A DNA stretch of 64,000 bases from Vitellaria paradoxa (taxonomy: Eukaryota > Streptophyta > Magnoliopsida > Ericales > Sapotaceae), in the NCBI GenBank assembly GCA_019916065.1, contig CM034241.1, positions 124,001 through 188,000 of the forward strand, written 5' to 3'. Every line of letters starts with the position of its first letter. Within the stretch, counting starts at the first letter, position 1. A model generated the notes under the pieces. It did not search any database and was not told where the DNA came from. It was given only the letters and a program-made list of their open reading frames with translations. Shown piece after piece: positions 33,853-46,345 of this stretch. Made by a program: the position numbers and the translations under genes.

Positions 33853-34529
33853 ACTTTTTAGTTGCTTTTTTTTAACAAATATTATTAACGCACCTAAAAT
33901 ATATAACTTCTAAAAAAAATTAAATTTTGGTAAACAAAAGTCATATAAAATGGAAAAAAATTATAAAAGATTAAAAATCAATTTTTTTTATCTAGACCAA
34001 GCCTAAAACTCAAATTAGGACTATGCAACAGTTATAGTTTGATTAATTAATTTAATTTTTGTAATAAAAATGATTTATTTAGTTTATAAACTGTTTTGTA
34101 AATTTTCTAATTCGCAAATTTGCTAGATTTTTAGACGAAACCAAACCAGCACAAAAATTCAACTCTCAAATTAAAAGAGAATACGTGTTTGATTATAGTA
34201 CTAATTATTAAAATAAATATTGATTGATTTAAGAATTTAATAAAATTTTAAGAATTCAATAAAATTCTTTTAATTCTCTTCATGCAATCATTACGTATAT
34301 TACTACAGGGTTGTGAATTATAAAATGCATGTGTGTGTGTAATTTGGTGTCGCACATGAGTTGTCACTATCATTAACTATAATAGTGCTAACTTTATTCG
34401 AATTAGAATTAAGATGAGTCAAGCTTAGAGTTAACTCGTTCCAACATAGATCAGTGTATTTGAAATGACAAAAAGTGAGATAAAATAATATAAAATGTGG
34501 TTTGAAAAAATTTTTTGCATTTGGTGTAC
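33853..34529. other. AT-rich intergenic DNA
   Basis: I see nothing beyond AT-rich sequence and a short GT run at 34328-34341. Confidence 0.5.
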
Positions 34530-34960
34530 ACATCTCAAACCGCGTTTTTTAGAGATGAACAGTAAGATTCACGTTCCGACAGATTTAATTTCTATTTGGA
34601 CGGATTCAAAATTTTGGATAATTATGAATTTTTTGCACTCTAAACAAATTGTAAAAACTGTTTGATTGAGAGTTGGCCGCGCGAAGCCGTTGGAATAGTT
34701 TATACAACCCGTTGGAACGGTTTCTACGACCCTACAAAAATAATTAAAGTGGGTGTCATTCGGTAATTTAAGAGTCTGTGATGAGAATGGTAAAAGAATT
34801 TTTACTATTTGATTAACCGAATTTTAGTTATCGAATTTTTTTTGAAAGGTAATGAACTTTTTTTGAACTTTGAAAAAATAAAAATATATAAAAATATATA
34901 AAAATTTTCAAAAATTTTTACAAAAATTTGATGCAACAAACGTACCCTAAATATGTACCT
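34530..34960 (+). repeat. Interspersed repeat, copy 2 (MITE-like)
   Basis: Same family and strand as 20205-20637, clearly diverged. Shared blocks are TTTGGACGGATT, TTAACCGAATTT and TTTGATGCAAC, and the end is CCCTAAATATG. No reading frame is seen. Confidence 0.6.
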
Positions 34961-35780
34961 TTCACTCGTCTTACCTCTAATCAATAATATATATATATAT
35001 ATATTATATAAACTCATTTGCTTTCAGTTGGAGTATTATATTGTCATCTTCTATTTGAAATTCAAACTTTGTCAACAAATGACACCCAAGGTAATTGCAC
35101 AGAAAGAGGACGTACCTTTCTGAGTTGTCGCCTTCTGGCAGCCACAAGATGTCCCAAAACATTATGAGGCGGGGAGAGAGAGAGAGAGGGAGAGATGGCT
35201 GAGAGGGAAAGCGACCGGAGCAGCATGCATCCATGAACCAGCTGCTCTTCTTTCCCTTCTTTTTTTTATTGTAATTAGTTCAGTTAATTTTCAAAATTAA
35301 TAATAAAATTTCTAATGATTCTTAAAAAAACTCAAACCTCTAATCATGTTAAAAAGAATTAAAAATCAAGTATTAGTTGATGAACTAGCTTTTAAAATTA
35401 TGAATCAATTATCTAATCATGTGCCCTATCAAATCCACTATTATTATTATTATTATTAACGGATAATATCATACTTAAATAAACCAAATTTGACTACAAT
35501 TGTCACGGGTTAAATGAACTTCATATCTCTCTCTCTTTCTTTTTGAATGATTCATAATATCCAGACTAATTTGCGTGTACCTTAACTAATAATGGATAAT
35601 GTAATTATCAATTTATAATTTAGATTTATTCAATTCAAGTAAAGTCCACACGATTGAGCAATTAAGAATCACTCAATCACACATTTGAGATTGTTACATA
35701 AAATTCACAATGATAAATGGTCCGCATTAGTCAACACACTCGTAACTGTCACTTATAATTTATAATAAAGCACTAAATGG
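34961..35780. other. Intergenic DNA, possible short first exon on minus strand
   Basis: A minus-strand ATG at 35234 starts a frame crossing a GA-rich tract and a donor-like AAAG/GTACGTCC near 35114. No downstream exon or domain is recognised, so it may be chance. A (TTA)n microsatellite is near 35440-35458. Otherwise nothing is seen. Confidence 0.3.
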
Positions 35781-35788
35781 GCTTAAGA

Positions 35789-36842
35789 TAATACTACTGT
35801 TTTTCTATTTAAGTTTATATGTTTATATTTTTTATTTTTTTTTTTGTTTCTGTTGTAGTTTTCATTTTTTGAAATGAAAACTGAAACAGTGATGGTAAAT
35901 ATAATTTTGTTTATAATTATTAATTTTTTATTTTCATAAAATATTAAATTTTATTAGTTTTTTAAAAATTAATTGAATTTAATGAATATATTTTATATTA
36001 ATTTAATTTAATTATATTATTTATTAGAAACAATTGAGTAAAATATAAATATTATATCATTTAATTAAGTACATATAAAATATATTAATTATAATATAAT
36101 TATTTTATTTACCAAAAATAATTGAATAAAATATATTCATAATAATTGAAATAATTTAATTATTATATTTATTAAAATAATTTAATAAAATATAATTCAT
36201 ATTAAATAATTAAATTAAATTAAATTAAATTAATTATTCAATTAAATTAATTTAATTATGATATTTATTAAAAATAATTTAATATGATATATTCAATATT
36301 ATTTAAATTAATTATTAAATTAAATAATTAATTATAATTATAATATTTTTTATTAAAAATAATTTAATAAAATATATTTATATTAATTAAATTAGTTTAA
36401 TTTAATAAATAATTTAATTACTATAAATATATTTTTAGATAATAAAAATAATTTAATAATATATATATTTCTTATTAAGTAAATTAACTAATTTAATTTA
36501 ATTATTTATTAGAAATAAATTAATAATAGATATTACATATTAATTTAATTAATTTAATTTAATCATATTATTTATTAAAAATAATTTTAGTTTAATAAAA
36601 TATTTGAATAAAATAATTTATTTTAATATGATGTAACAAAAATAGATAAAATAATAGAATTGACAAAATATTTGTAACAGAAAAAAGTGAAAACAAAGTA
36701 AAGACACTTTTTTCTGTTTAAGTTTTCATTTTTTTGGAAACAAAAAAATGTGAACAGATTTAACAAACATTTTTATGTTGCTGGTTTACAAAATTTTGAA
36801 AATATAAATATAAAAACAGAAAATAAAAACGTAACAAACGGA
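35789..36842. mobile_element. Candidate non-autonomous hAT-like element, AT-rich
   Basis: A 1,054-bp, extremely AT-rich block is flanked by the perfect 8-bp direct repeat GCTTAAGA at 35781-35788 and 36843-36850. An 8-bp target duplication is typical of hAT transposons. The ends are only weakly inverted (CTACTGTTTTT near the left against GTTACGTTTTT on the complement of the right). The interior consists of AATTAAATT-type sequence with no coding capacity. Confidence 0.45.
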
Positions 36843-36851
36843 GCTTAAGAG

Positions 36852-38902
36852 TGTAACACCCCGAGTTTAAAACCTCGTGGAGTGAGGGAAAGAATCATAT
36901 ATATCGTGTGCTAAAATATCAATTACCCTAATCAGGGTCACACCACTACCTTGGAGCAAACATCCATAATATGTAATAATAATTTTATGATTCCACTAAA
37001 AGTAATTAATAACAACTGAATGTCAGCGTAACCGGACAACATTGCTCCAACTACAACTTTAAATATAATAGGGGTTTAGGCCTCAAAGTCTTTTTCACTC
37101 ATATCTAATAAATCCCCCAAATTAATAATATGACAGTTCTGAGTAATGTCACAGCAATGCAAAAGTAAATCCAACAATGGCCCACCAAATTCTCAGATTC
37201 ATGACCTGCAAAAGAATCTGTAGGGACGTGAGCACTAATCCACGTGTGCCCACGATGCATAATAAATAACATATATGATATGCACACAACACTCGGATTA
37301 CCAATAGTTTCACATCAATAACTCATAAACTCCAAATTGTTTCGCATCGCAACATCAACACATATATCAACATACATCTCAAAAATGATTCAGTTGTTAT
37401 CTTTCATTCATTTCTTTGCCATCACATCACAATCATCACAATCATGGGACAGATACTATACAATATCGTCATTCACGGGTTCAGACCCGATGGCCACGAG
37501 TAGCCCAATAATTATCATCGTTGTAGGCTACTAACCTACTGACATGAATACTAACCCCTGCGCAAGTTTAGGGTTTTGCAACCCAAGGGTAATCTCTGCA
37601 CCCTTCTTATTTTTCAGTATCTACAGCCCCGCAATCACAACATCGTTCACATTTCCTTTATCTCCATTATTATCATCTTAATAAAATAGCTCGTTAGAAT
37701 CAATCACATCATCACTTTCATAATCATTCTCTATTAATAAAATAAATCACTCAAACATTCCAAAATTGAGCATTCTCAATTACACATTTTCCATGCACAT
37801 AACTATAAATTGTCAAACTGCAACTTCAGGGGAAAAATTGTAATTTTGCATAACGTTAAGGGAAAAATCATAATTTCCAAAAAGTCCTGGGGCCACTTCA
37901 TATTTATTCCAAACTCTGGGGGTCACCACGTAATTACCCAAAACTTTGGGGCCAATTTGTAATTTTTCAATAAGTTTGGGGTCAAACTGAAATTTTTAGT
38001 AATTTAGGGGTAAAACTGAAATTTTGTAAAACTTTTGGGGTCAAATCGTAATTACATAAAATTATTGGGGCTAAAGGAAAAGTTTTGGAAACTTTCATGG
38101 AATATACTTTGGCATATTCTCTTCTACAATTCTTTCTAGTTCCAGTGAACTCCTTTTCTTTTGGTAGTGATATTTTGGTGTTTTGGTTTGGACAGAATTT
38201 ACACAATGTAGTCTAAATTTAATTATATCCATACAAAATGATTACATAACAATTTATCAAAATATTTTCATATCACATATATGTAAATAAAATGCATTAA
38301 ATCCTACCTCCAATTTGGAGGAAAAGTGAAGAAACTCTAACACTTTAAAATTTCGCTTCTCCGTATCTCTCATCTTGGACCGAATTACCACGATCCGACA
38401 CCGCCGTGATGATCACACTGTCAAAATACCAAAATCCTGTTATTCCTAAACTTAATTCCTCATTTCTCTCTCCTCTTTATTTTCTCTCTCTTCTATTTTT
38501 TTTCTCTTTCGGTTCGTTTTTTCCCAGCACAAACACACACACACACCCATTCACACACACACACTTATATATAAGTTCCACATACTTGGTGGCCAAGGCA
38601 ATGAAGCTTCTAGGAGGCTTCGGCCAAATTTTTTTTTTTGCCAATCATCAAACCCCACCATCCATATGTATATATATATATATGCAGAAGGCTGCAAATA
38701 GGATGTTCCAGGTGGCCTTCGGCCAAATGAATTTTTTTTTTTTTTTTGTTTCGGCCATGTGTCCAATAGCCAATCCCCCAAGCACCCATTCATTAGGCCA
38801 TGTTTGGCCAAGAAAAAAAATATAACTACTCAATTTAATTAATTATTATTATTTATTAAAAATAATATGTATATTGGAAAAATAAAATTTGGGGTTATCA
38901 CA
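36852..38902 (-). mobile_element. Solo LTR, Tekay/Del-like, 2,051 bp
   Basis: The segment begins TGTAACACCCC and ends GGGGTTATCACA, so both strands start TG and end CA. It is flanked by the 5-bp duplication AAGAG at 36847-36851 and 38903-38907, and no internal element sequence is present, so it is a solo LTR. A block at 37530-37590 resembles the leader of the Tekay-like element on the same strand, suggesting minus orientation. A degenerate tandem repeat lies at about 37835-38090, an (AC)n tract near 38530-38564 and an (AT)n tract near 38668-38683. Confidence 0.8.
37835..38090. repeat. Degenerate tandem repeat inside solo LTR
   Basis: A unit of roughly 30-37 bp with the pattern GGGGTCAAA, T-rich, GTAATTTT and AAAACTTT recurs about seven times with many changes. 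Confidence 0.65.
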
Positions 38903-39210
38903 AAGAGTGATATTTTCTTATATTTTTCTCAATTATAATTAAAGTGTAATTGTTCACGAATTTAACCAAAAATACAAAAAAGAGTTGGCAAAAATGGCGG
39001 AAAGATAACCTTTAAGAGGGGTATGAAGAGAGAGATAAAGAAAGAGAAAAAAAAATCAAAACAAAAGCTTTTAATTATAAGATAACAATTTTGAATATGT
39101 AGAACTCAACATGTTTGGAGATACTTACCAAAAAAAAAACATGTTGGAGATACAGGGAAACATACCTTTGTTGATATTATTATCATTTTAATTCGATATT
39201 GGTCATCATA
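38903..39210. other. Spacer between LTRs
   Basis: AT-rich DNA between the solo LTR and the next LTR fragment. No feature is seen apart from the solo LTR target duplication at its left edge. Confidence 0.5.
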
Positions 39211-39693
39211 ATGTAATGATCCGATTTTTATTTAATATATATATATATATATTTGTGATTGTAATTTGTTATTTAAATTTAATAATTTATAATTTTGCTA
39301 TTTAATTTTGAAATGTATTTTAAAAGATTATTTTTGGGTATATTTGAAAAATTTTAAAATTTTAGGGAAAGAGTGTAATTTTCCTAACTTACGAGGAGTC
39401 ATAAATTAATTAAATTTGTTAAAGTTAAAAATTCTACTATTATATATATATATAATGCTGTAATTACTTAAAAAAACCCCTAATATAGTTTTGACGACCT
39501 ACAAATCTTCGTGATTGTGTTGTACGGCTTGCCTATTCATTCTGTTTCTTCTCAATTGCCCAAGGTAAGGGACGAAATCTGATTTATCTACATATATATG
39601 TGTTTGTAAACATGTAATAATTGATTGACTTGTTGATCTCTATGAATGATTTAGGAAAAGTCTTGGATTGAACCCTTCATAATTAAAATATAT

Positions 39694-39724
<31 letters not shown>

Positions 39725-40046
39725 CTAAATCAATCAATTCTTTTGGGTACAGAGTATCAGTTGATTTGATTTCTTTTCAAAAAAAAAAAATATTTGGACA
39801 TAGACAGTACAAGAACATTAAATTGAATTGCTGAACATTAAATTAATTAATTAATTATATATATAATAATTATCATAAAGTAACTTTTATGATTGATGTT
39901 GATTGGGTGTAATGATTACACTACTCTTTCATAGCAACAAATTGCTACAAAACGTTTACTAGGCATTAATTCATTAAAATTTTTTTTTTACTAAATCAAT
40001 TAATTGATCTGGACGTTTGATAGTGTATTATGCTTGATTGAAAATT
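39211..40046 (+). mobile_element. LTR fragment related to the Tekay-like element
   Basis: Starts TGTAATGATCCGATTTTTATT, like the minus-strand start of the LTRs at 6465 and 12520. It then follows them through TTGTTATTTAAATTTAATAATTT-type sequence, the GGGAAAGAGTGTAATTTTCC block and CCCAAGGTAAGGGA near 39558. After about 39700 the match fades. The right edge is where the Tat LTR begins. It is a diverged third copy in opposite orientation. Confidence 0.65.
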
Positions 40047-40734
40047 TGTGATACTATAAACACATAAATTTTGGCCAATCAAATATTGCCAAGTGTCAAA
40101 TAAAGCCCAATTAAATTAACAAATTAAATCTTGCCACGTGTCTCGTTGAGGATTTCAACAAAACTGGACATGTGGACAAATCACAAGGCACCACGTGTAA
40201 AAGTGATGCAGTCTAAGATAACAGACTTCACTAATTAAATTGCGTCACTTGCCAGCTTGGCCCACCATTAAGATAATTAAATACTTTTAATATTTATCTC
40301 TTAAAAATAAATAAATAAGGGATAATTATTTAAAAAGTATGATGTTATCTAAACTATTTGATATTATCTTTTATTTAATAAATAAAATAATAAGATAATT
40401 ATCTTAGAGAAGTTAAATCCAACTGTGACTCTCTCTCACATATCTATAAATAAGGGTCACTATTAAGCACAAAGGGAAACTCTTTTGCATACAAGGCGAC
40501 TCTGCTGGATCAAGCTGCCAAGGCCCCATAGACTCTCAGCAACAAAAAGATACACGTGTTGATTCGAGATCAAGCTTTAAGCTTTTCATATCAACTTTTC
40601 GAAGAGAAGAATCAGACTTTATTTCTTTGATTAGAAGTTTCATAGATTGTAATCCTTCTTTTTCTACATCAATAAAATTTGATTTGTTACTACAATTTCT
40701 GTGTTTAATTTTCAAAACGAAATTTGTGTGTACA
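40047..40734 (+). repeat. 5' LTR of Tat element
   Basis: The right edge is fixed by the primer site at 40741: the LTR ends TGTGTGTACA at 40734. The left edge TGTGATACTATAAAC at 40047 is the best TG start but has no second LTR copy for comparison. TATAAATA at 40445-40452 is a likely TATA box for the element transcript. Confidence 0.6.
40445..40452 (+). promoter_or_regulatory. TATA box in Tat LTR
   Basis: TATAAATA follows a CT-rich stretch and lies about 290 bp before the LTR end, a usual position for the U3/R border. Confidence 0.5.
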
Positions 40735-40740
40735 AATTTC

Positions 40741-40758
40741 TGGCACGCCCAGTTGGAC
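40741..40758 (+). other. Primer binding site of Tat element
   Basis: TGGCACGCCCAGTTGGAC begins with TGG, the complement of the CCA end of a tRNA, six bases after the LTR. The exact tRNA is not assigned here. Confidence 0.65.
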
Positions 40759-40811
40759 CATCTCTGCCTCTCATCTCCTCTCTTCAGTAGATTAAATCAA
40801 CCAAGTTCTCA

Positions 40812-42293
40812 ATGGCTCCCAAGAATAACCTCTGAAGATTCCAGATCTAAAAGCCGAAAGCTCCAAATCTGCCGTCAGCTACACTACCTCAAGGTCTACT
40901 GCTCAAAGCATGGGCCCGTTTACACGAAGTAAGGCAAAAGCCATGGCTGAAGCATTGAAGCAAGCCTCGCTGTTGCCGAAATCAACACTATTTCAACTCA
41001 AGTTCATTGAAGACAACATCCACATCATCGAGTGTTCCAAGTGGCAAAGAAGATGCTGCTGTTGCAAAACCAAGAAAGACGTTGTTGCAATTTTGGAGAA
41101 GGTTCTGTCACATCCTTCTATGTCTCAAGGGTCTAAACTCAAGTGTCAAGCTCCATTTGGCCAGAAGGAAATCGATGATTCAAGCAGTTCTGAATTCAGT
41201 TACCCTCCGGAAACCCCTAGTCAAAGTTCAAGCTGCATGATGATTTTGCCAATTCTCAAAGCTCGACAGCCATGAACGTGATGATGACGAATGCGACATC
41301 GTTAGAGGAGCAAGTCAACTCACTGTCGAAGATTGTGGATAGCTTGTGTAAGCCTATGCAAGAACGTGATCACCAAATTAAAATAATCATGAACAAACTG
41401 AACAACGTTAGAGAATCAAGCCAAAACTCCTCTTCTAAAACCACAGGAAGTGGCAGAATCATCTAACAAGCAAGAAGAAACTCCAAACAGCTTACCGATT
41501 TTTGCTAATGGTTTCGTCCCTGTTGATCAGCTGAAGGAGTTCATTTTGGGCACCCTCAAAGACAAGAACAAGGAAATGCGAAGATCTTCTCTCACATACA
41601 CCAAGCCTTATACCCGTTGAATTGATCAACTGAAGATGCCAATGGTTACCAACCTTCGAAATTCCAACAATTTGACAGTAAAGGAAATCCAAAGCAACAT
41701 GTCTCTCACTTTGTGGAAACCTACAGTAACGCTGGAACTGATGGAGATCTTCTGGTCAAGCAATTCGTCCGAACTCTCAAGGGCAATGCATTCGACTGGT
41801 ATTGCGATCTAGAGTTTGGCATCATTGACAGTTAGGAGCAACTAGAGCAAGAATTTCTCAATAGATTCTACAATACCCGTCGTACTGTAAGTATGATTGA
41901 GCTCACCAATGCTCGCCAGTGGAAGGAAGAACCCGTCATTGACTTTTTCAACAGATGGAGAAATCTAAGCCTCAACTGCAAAGATAGGCTGTCTGAAGCA
42001 TCAGCAATTGAGATGTGCATTCAAGGCATGTGGGGGCTTTGTTATTTCCTCAAGGTATCAGGCCTAAAACTTTTGAAGAATTGGCTACTCGTGCTCATGA
42101 CATGGAACTCAGTATCGCTGTAAGTGGTAATCAAGGGCTGCCGATTCAAGAATCTCACAAGAGAGGAAGCAAGCTGGAAAGTAATCATAAAAGGGGCAAG
42201 ACTTTCTCTAAGTTAGCCAGTAAAGAATCCATGTCTGTTTCCACCGCACTGGTGAAGATTTCTACTTTGGCCAAAACTTCAAACAAACTTTAG
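40812..42293 (+). pseudogene. Gag of Tat element
   Basis: The ATG at 40812 is soon followed by a stop. GPFTRSKAKAMAEALKQ near 40913 is a typical Tat gag N-terminal stretch. The capsid-like gag domain is read at about 41650-42040 in shifting frames: FVETYSNAGTDGDLL, FVRTLKGNAFDWY, then a TAG near 41834, then FLNRFYNTRRTVSMIEL and WRNLSLNC. No zinc knuckle was identified. Confidence 0.7.
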
Positions 42294-43154
42294 AAAAAAG
42301 AGATGGAGAAGGCCGACTTCAACCAAGGAAGAGGATGGAAGAGACCTACGCTTGAAGAAATGCAAGAAAAGAATATCCATTTCCTGATTCTGAAGTCCCT
42401 TAATGCTCGAGGATTTGTTAAAGCTAAAACTCATTGAACTTCCAGAGATGAAGTGCCCAGAAGAAGCCGATAAGGTTAATGATCCAAATTATTACAAGTA
42501 TCATCGGTTAATCAGCCATCCTATTCAGTGATGCTTTATTCTCAAAGAAAATATTATGCAACTAGCAAGTCAAGGGAAGATCCTTCTAGAAGGAGAAAAT
42601 GAGGAAACAACCACCAACCAAACTGTTGTGACTGAATCTATTGATCTCATGCCAAAAGTTTGATTCCTGACTTGTCGAGATTTGAAATTCAATTTGAATC
42701 TTTTGATCCTGTTGAAATAATAATTCAAGACCATCTGTAAATTTCTGATACACCATTGTTGAAGTGCAAAAACAACACTGATTAAACAACAGACTCAGTT
42801 AACTCAGCCGAGGAAGGGTGGACGCTTGTCACTCGCAAAAGAAAGAGTAAGTCAAAGCCCCGTCACCCCCAAATCATTCACTACAAACAGAAGTTTGTTA
42901 AATCCAACAAAAAGAAGCAATGGAGGAAGAAAAAAATTCAAAGGCCAGTATCAACTACACAGTCAAGACTTTCATTCAACCACAACGCACTCCCATAACT
43001 TTATGGGAGTTCTTTCTAAAATCTTGGCAGAATGCTGATCAATCTGATCCTGAGATTGTTGAATGCTATGTCGTGAACATGAAGAACCAGCTGAAGAAAG
43101 AGTTAAGTCATCTCCAACACTTGTGTAAACACTAGAAGAACTTAGTTTTGAAAC

Positions 43155-43605
43155 TTGTGGCGATACATCTATTGTTCCTATGAAGAATCTGACTTTCTCA
43201 GACAAAGATCTTCTGTTTGTCTCAAACCACACAATCGTCCTCTTTTCATCTCTGGCTATACACGCGAACAAATGTTGAACAGAAATGCTTGTCGATGGTG
43301 GATCAGAAGTAAACATTCTGTCTCTTCGCGTGATAAAGGAATTAGGCATTGGTATGGAAAGAGCTGTCATGCAGTCGTTTGATGATTCAAGGCTTTAATC
43401 AAGGAAGGCAAAGAGCGATTGGTGTGTAAACCGTCTCAACTTGCTTATTGATGACATGACATCAACTGCATTATTTCACGTGATCGATGCCAAAACTTCA
43501 TGCAACATGCTGTTGGGACGGCCTTGGTTCCATGAGAATGATGTAATTTCTTTTACTCTCCATCAGTGCCTCAAGTACTGCCGTGGTAATGAAGTTAAAA
43601 GATTA
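43155..43605 (+). pseudogene. Protease region of Tat element
   Basis: The motif LVDGGSEVNIL near 43287 gives an aspartic protease of the D-G-G-S type found in Tat elements. MLLGRPWFHEND near 43508 is the second conserved block. A frame change lies between the upstream segment and the motif, and stops follow. Confidence 0.7.
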
Positions 43606-44849
43606 TAGCTAATGAGAAGCCATTCACCGAAGCTGAATCTCACTTTGCTAATGCTAAGTTCTACTTGGCACACATAATGGTGGAAGAGCTACAGGTAGTT
43701 AGAACTTCATCAATGTACAAGTTACAACGAATTGACAATCTATAAGACGAACAGAGTGGTAAGACTGTTGATCAAAAGAAGGAAGTCAGTAAACCAATTG
43801 AAAGTGGCGATGAGAAATGCGACGTGAAAGCCTCTAAGAACGCCATTCCAGTACTTCGTTACACTCTAAAGGCTCGAAGAGTTGATGATCAAGCCTTGGA
43901 TGGACTAACTCTCCCCATAACCAACATCAATCAAACAAAGATGACTATGCCAATCCTAGGATTTGTTCGGCCAACACAAAGTCCTAAAGTAGAGCATGGT
44001 GACCTGCCTTCTACACGCACAAATGAAGGCTTTGAACCAAATACATATAAGCTTCTTGCAAAGGCTGGGCATAATCCGAATGAGTCTTCTACTTTAGAAA
44101 AGCTACCATCAGAATCTGACGGACAAGATGTACATGGGTTGAATCCGACCCCAAAGATGCTAAGGCAAAAAGGAATATGCTGTACAAAATTCACGTGCAG
44201 GACTTGGCTTCACTCCACTTGCTCCAATGTATTATCATAAAAAAATCAGCCAGCTATATTATGGCCGAAGAAGATAAATCTCCAACTCCAGTTAAGCCTT
44301 CAGCCTTCGATCGTATAGAAGAAACAAACCCACAAACATCAATTACTGATTGTTTTGAAGGGGTAAACCCAAGAGTATCAGTATTTTACCGCTTAGGAGA
44401 GGCAAAATCAAAAGGCTCAGTCTTTGATCGACTGAGGGCAGAAAATTCGGTATCAAAGTAAGTTATTGCGTCCCCTGCACCTAGAAAATCGGTCAAGAGT
44501 AGATTGGGAGTCGCTAAGAAGACCATTGAAAAAGAAGAAAAGATCGAAGTCATCTTAGAAGACCCCAAAGATCTAAAAAGTAAAATACCATCCCACTTGA
44601 AGTGTCATACTACTTTGGTAGTGACAGCTGAAGAAGAATTGAAGGTGAAACGACAAATAGTAGTAGTAACGAAAATTTCTGCTAAAACGCCAAGAACCTT
44701 CTCTGAGGAAGAAAACATTGAATAATCACTCCATATCAGTGCAAAGTGATGGAGAAATTCAAGTGGAGGAGGAAGCTGAAGATGCTCCACCAAAACTTGA
44801 AGAAGGTGTTAAGTCCACTGTTGATGATTTGAAAAAATAAACATTGGTG

Positions 44850-46345
44850 CACTAGAAGGCCCTCAACCCATTTATGTAAGTGCTCTCCTAAGTCCTAAAG
44901 AAGAAAAGGCTTATGTTGAGCTTCTCACAGAGTATAAGGATGTCTTCGCTTGGAGTTACAAAGAAATGCCTAGGTTAGACCCTAAAGTTGCTATCCATCA
45001 TTTAGCGGTAAAGCGGGGTGTCAGACCGATTAAACAAACTCAGCGGACAGAGTTGATTCCAAAGATTGAAGCTAAAGTCAATAAACTCATTGAAGCTTGG
45101 TTTATCCGAGAAGTCAAGTATCCAACTTGGATTTCAAGTATTGTCCCTGTCAAAAAAAAGAATGGACAAATTCGAGTATGCGTTGACTTTCAAGATCTCA
45201 ATTATGCTTGCCCAAAAGACGACTTTCCGCTCCCGTGATAGAACTCATGGTAGATGCCACCACTAGTCACGAAGCCCTGTCTTTTATGGACAACTCGTCT
45301 GGTTACAATTAAATCCGCATGGCACCGCGAGATAAAGAGTTAACAGCCTTTCGTACACCCAAAGGCATCTACTGCTACAAAGTAATACCATTTGGTTTAA
45401 GAATGTAGGGGCCACTTATCAAAGAGAAATGCAAAAGATCTTCGGCGATATGCTTTATAAAAATATTGAATGTTACGTGGATGATCTTGTGGTAAAATCA
45501 AGAAAGAGGGCAGATTATCTTCAAGATCTAAAAAAAGTTTTCGGCCGCCTACGTCGATACCAGCTCAAGATGAATCATTTGAAATGCACTTTTGGTGTTA
45601 CCTCTGGAAAGTTCCTTGGGTTCATTATATGTCATCGTGGTATTGAAATAGACCAAACAAATATTGACACTATCGTGAAGATGCCTGAACCGTGAAATAT
45701 TCATGAGCTTAAAAGTCTACAAGGGCGATTAGCTTATCTTTGACGGTTTATTTCAAATTTAGCAAGTCGTTGTCAACCTTTCAGCCGACTAATGAAGAAA
45801 AGAGTTCCATATGAATGGGATGAAGTATGCAGCAACACCTTTAAAAGCATTAAAGATTATTTGATGAAATCACCAATACTGACCGCTCATATTCCTTGGA
45901 AGCCATTGGTTCTATACATTGCTACACAAGAATGGTCTGTTTGTGCTTTACTTGCTCAAGAAATGAAAAAGAAAAAGAAAATGCCCTTTATTATCTTAGC
46001 AGGATGATGACCCCCAATGAGCTAAATTACTCACCAATCAAGAAAATGTGTTTGGCCCTAGTGTTTGCAATTCAAAAGTACGGCATTATTTTGAAGTTCA
46101 CACTGTGTATCTTATCTCTAAAGCCAATCCCATCAAGTACATCATGTTAAAACCGGTTTTATCTAATCGACTAGCTAGATGGTTTCTTCTTCTTCAAGAA
46201 TTTGAGATCATTTATGTGCCTCAAAAGGCAGTTAAAGGACAAGCCTTAACTGATTTCCTAGTTGATCATCTTATACCTGCTGATTGGAAACTATCAGAAG
46301 AACTGCCAAACGAAGACATCCTCTATATGGAAGTTCACCAACCAT
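44850..46345 (+). pseudogene. Reverse transcriptase and first RNase H of Tat element
   Basis: The RT start shows YKDVFAWSYKEMPRLDP, IREVKYPTWISSIVPVKKK and RVCVDFQDLNYACPKDDFPLP, then a TGA near 45237. It continues with FRTPKGIYCYKV and a frame change, and the catalytic YVDD is at about 45474. The first RNase H follows (45790-46345) with frame changes. The enzyme cannot be made from this copy. Confidence 0.8.

Noticed and set aside
35004..35234. Minus-strand frame of 76 codons as a gene
   Set aside because: It crosses a GA-rich low-complexity tract, shows no domain, and no downstream exon was found.
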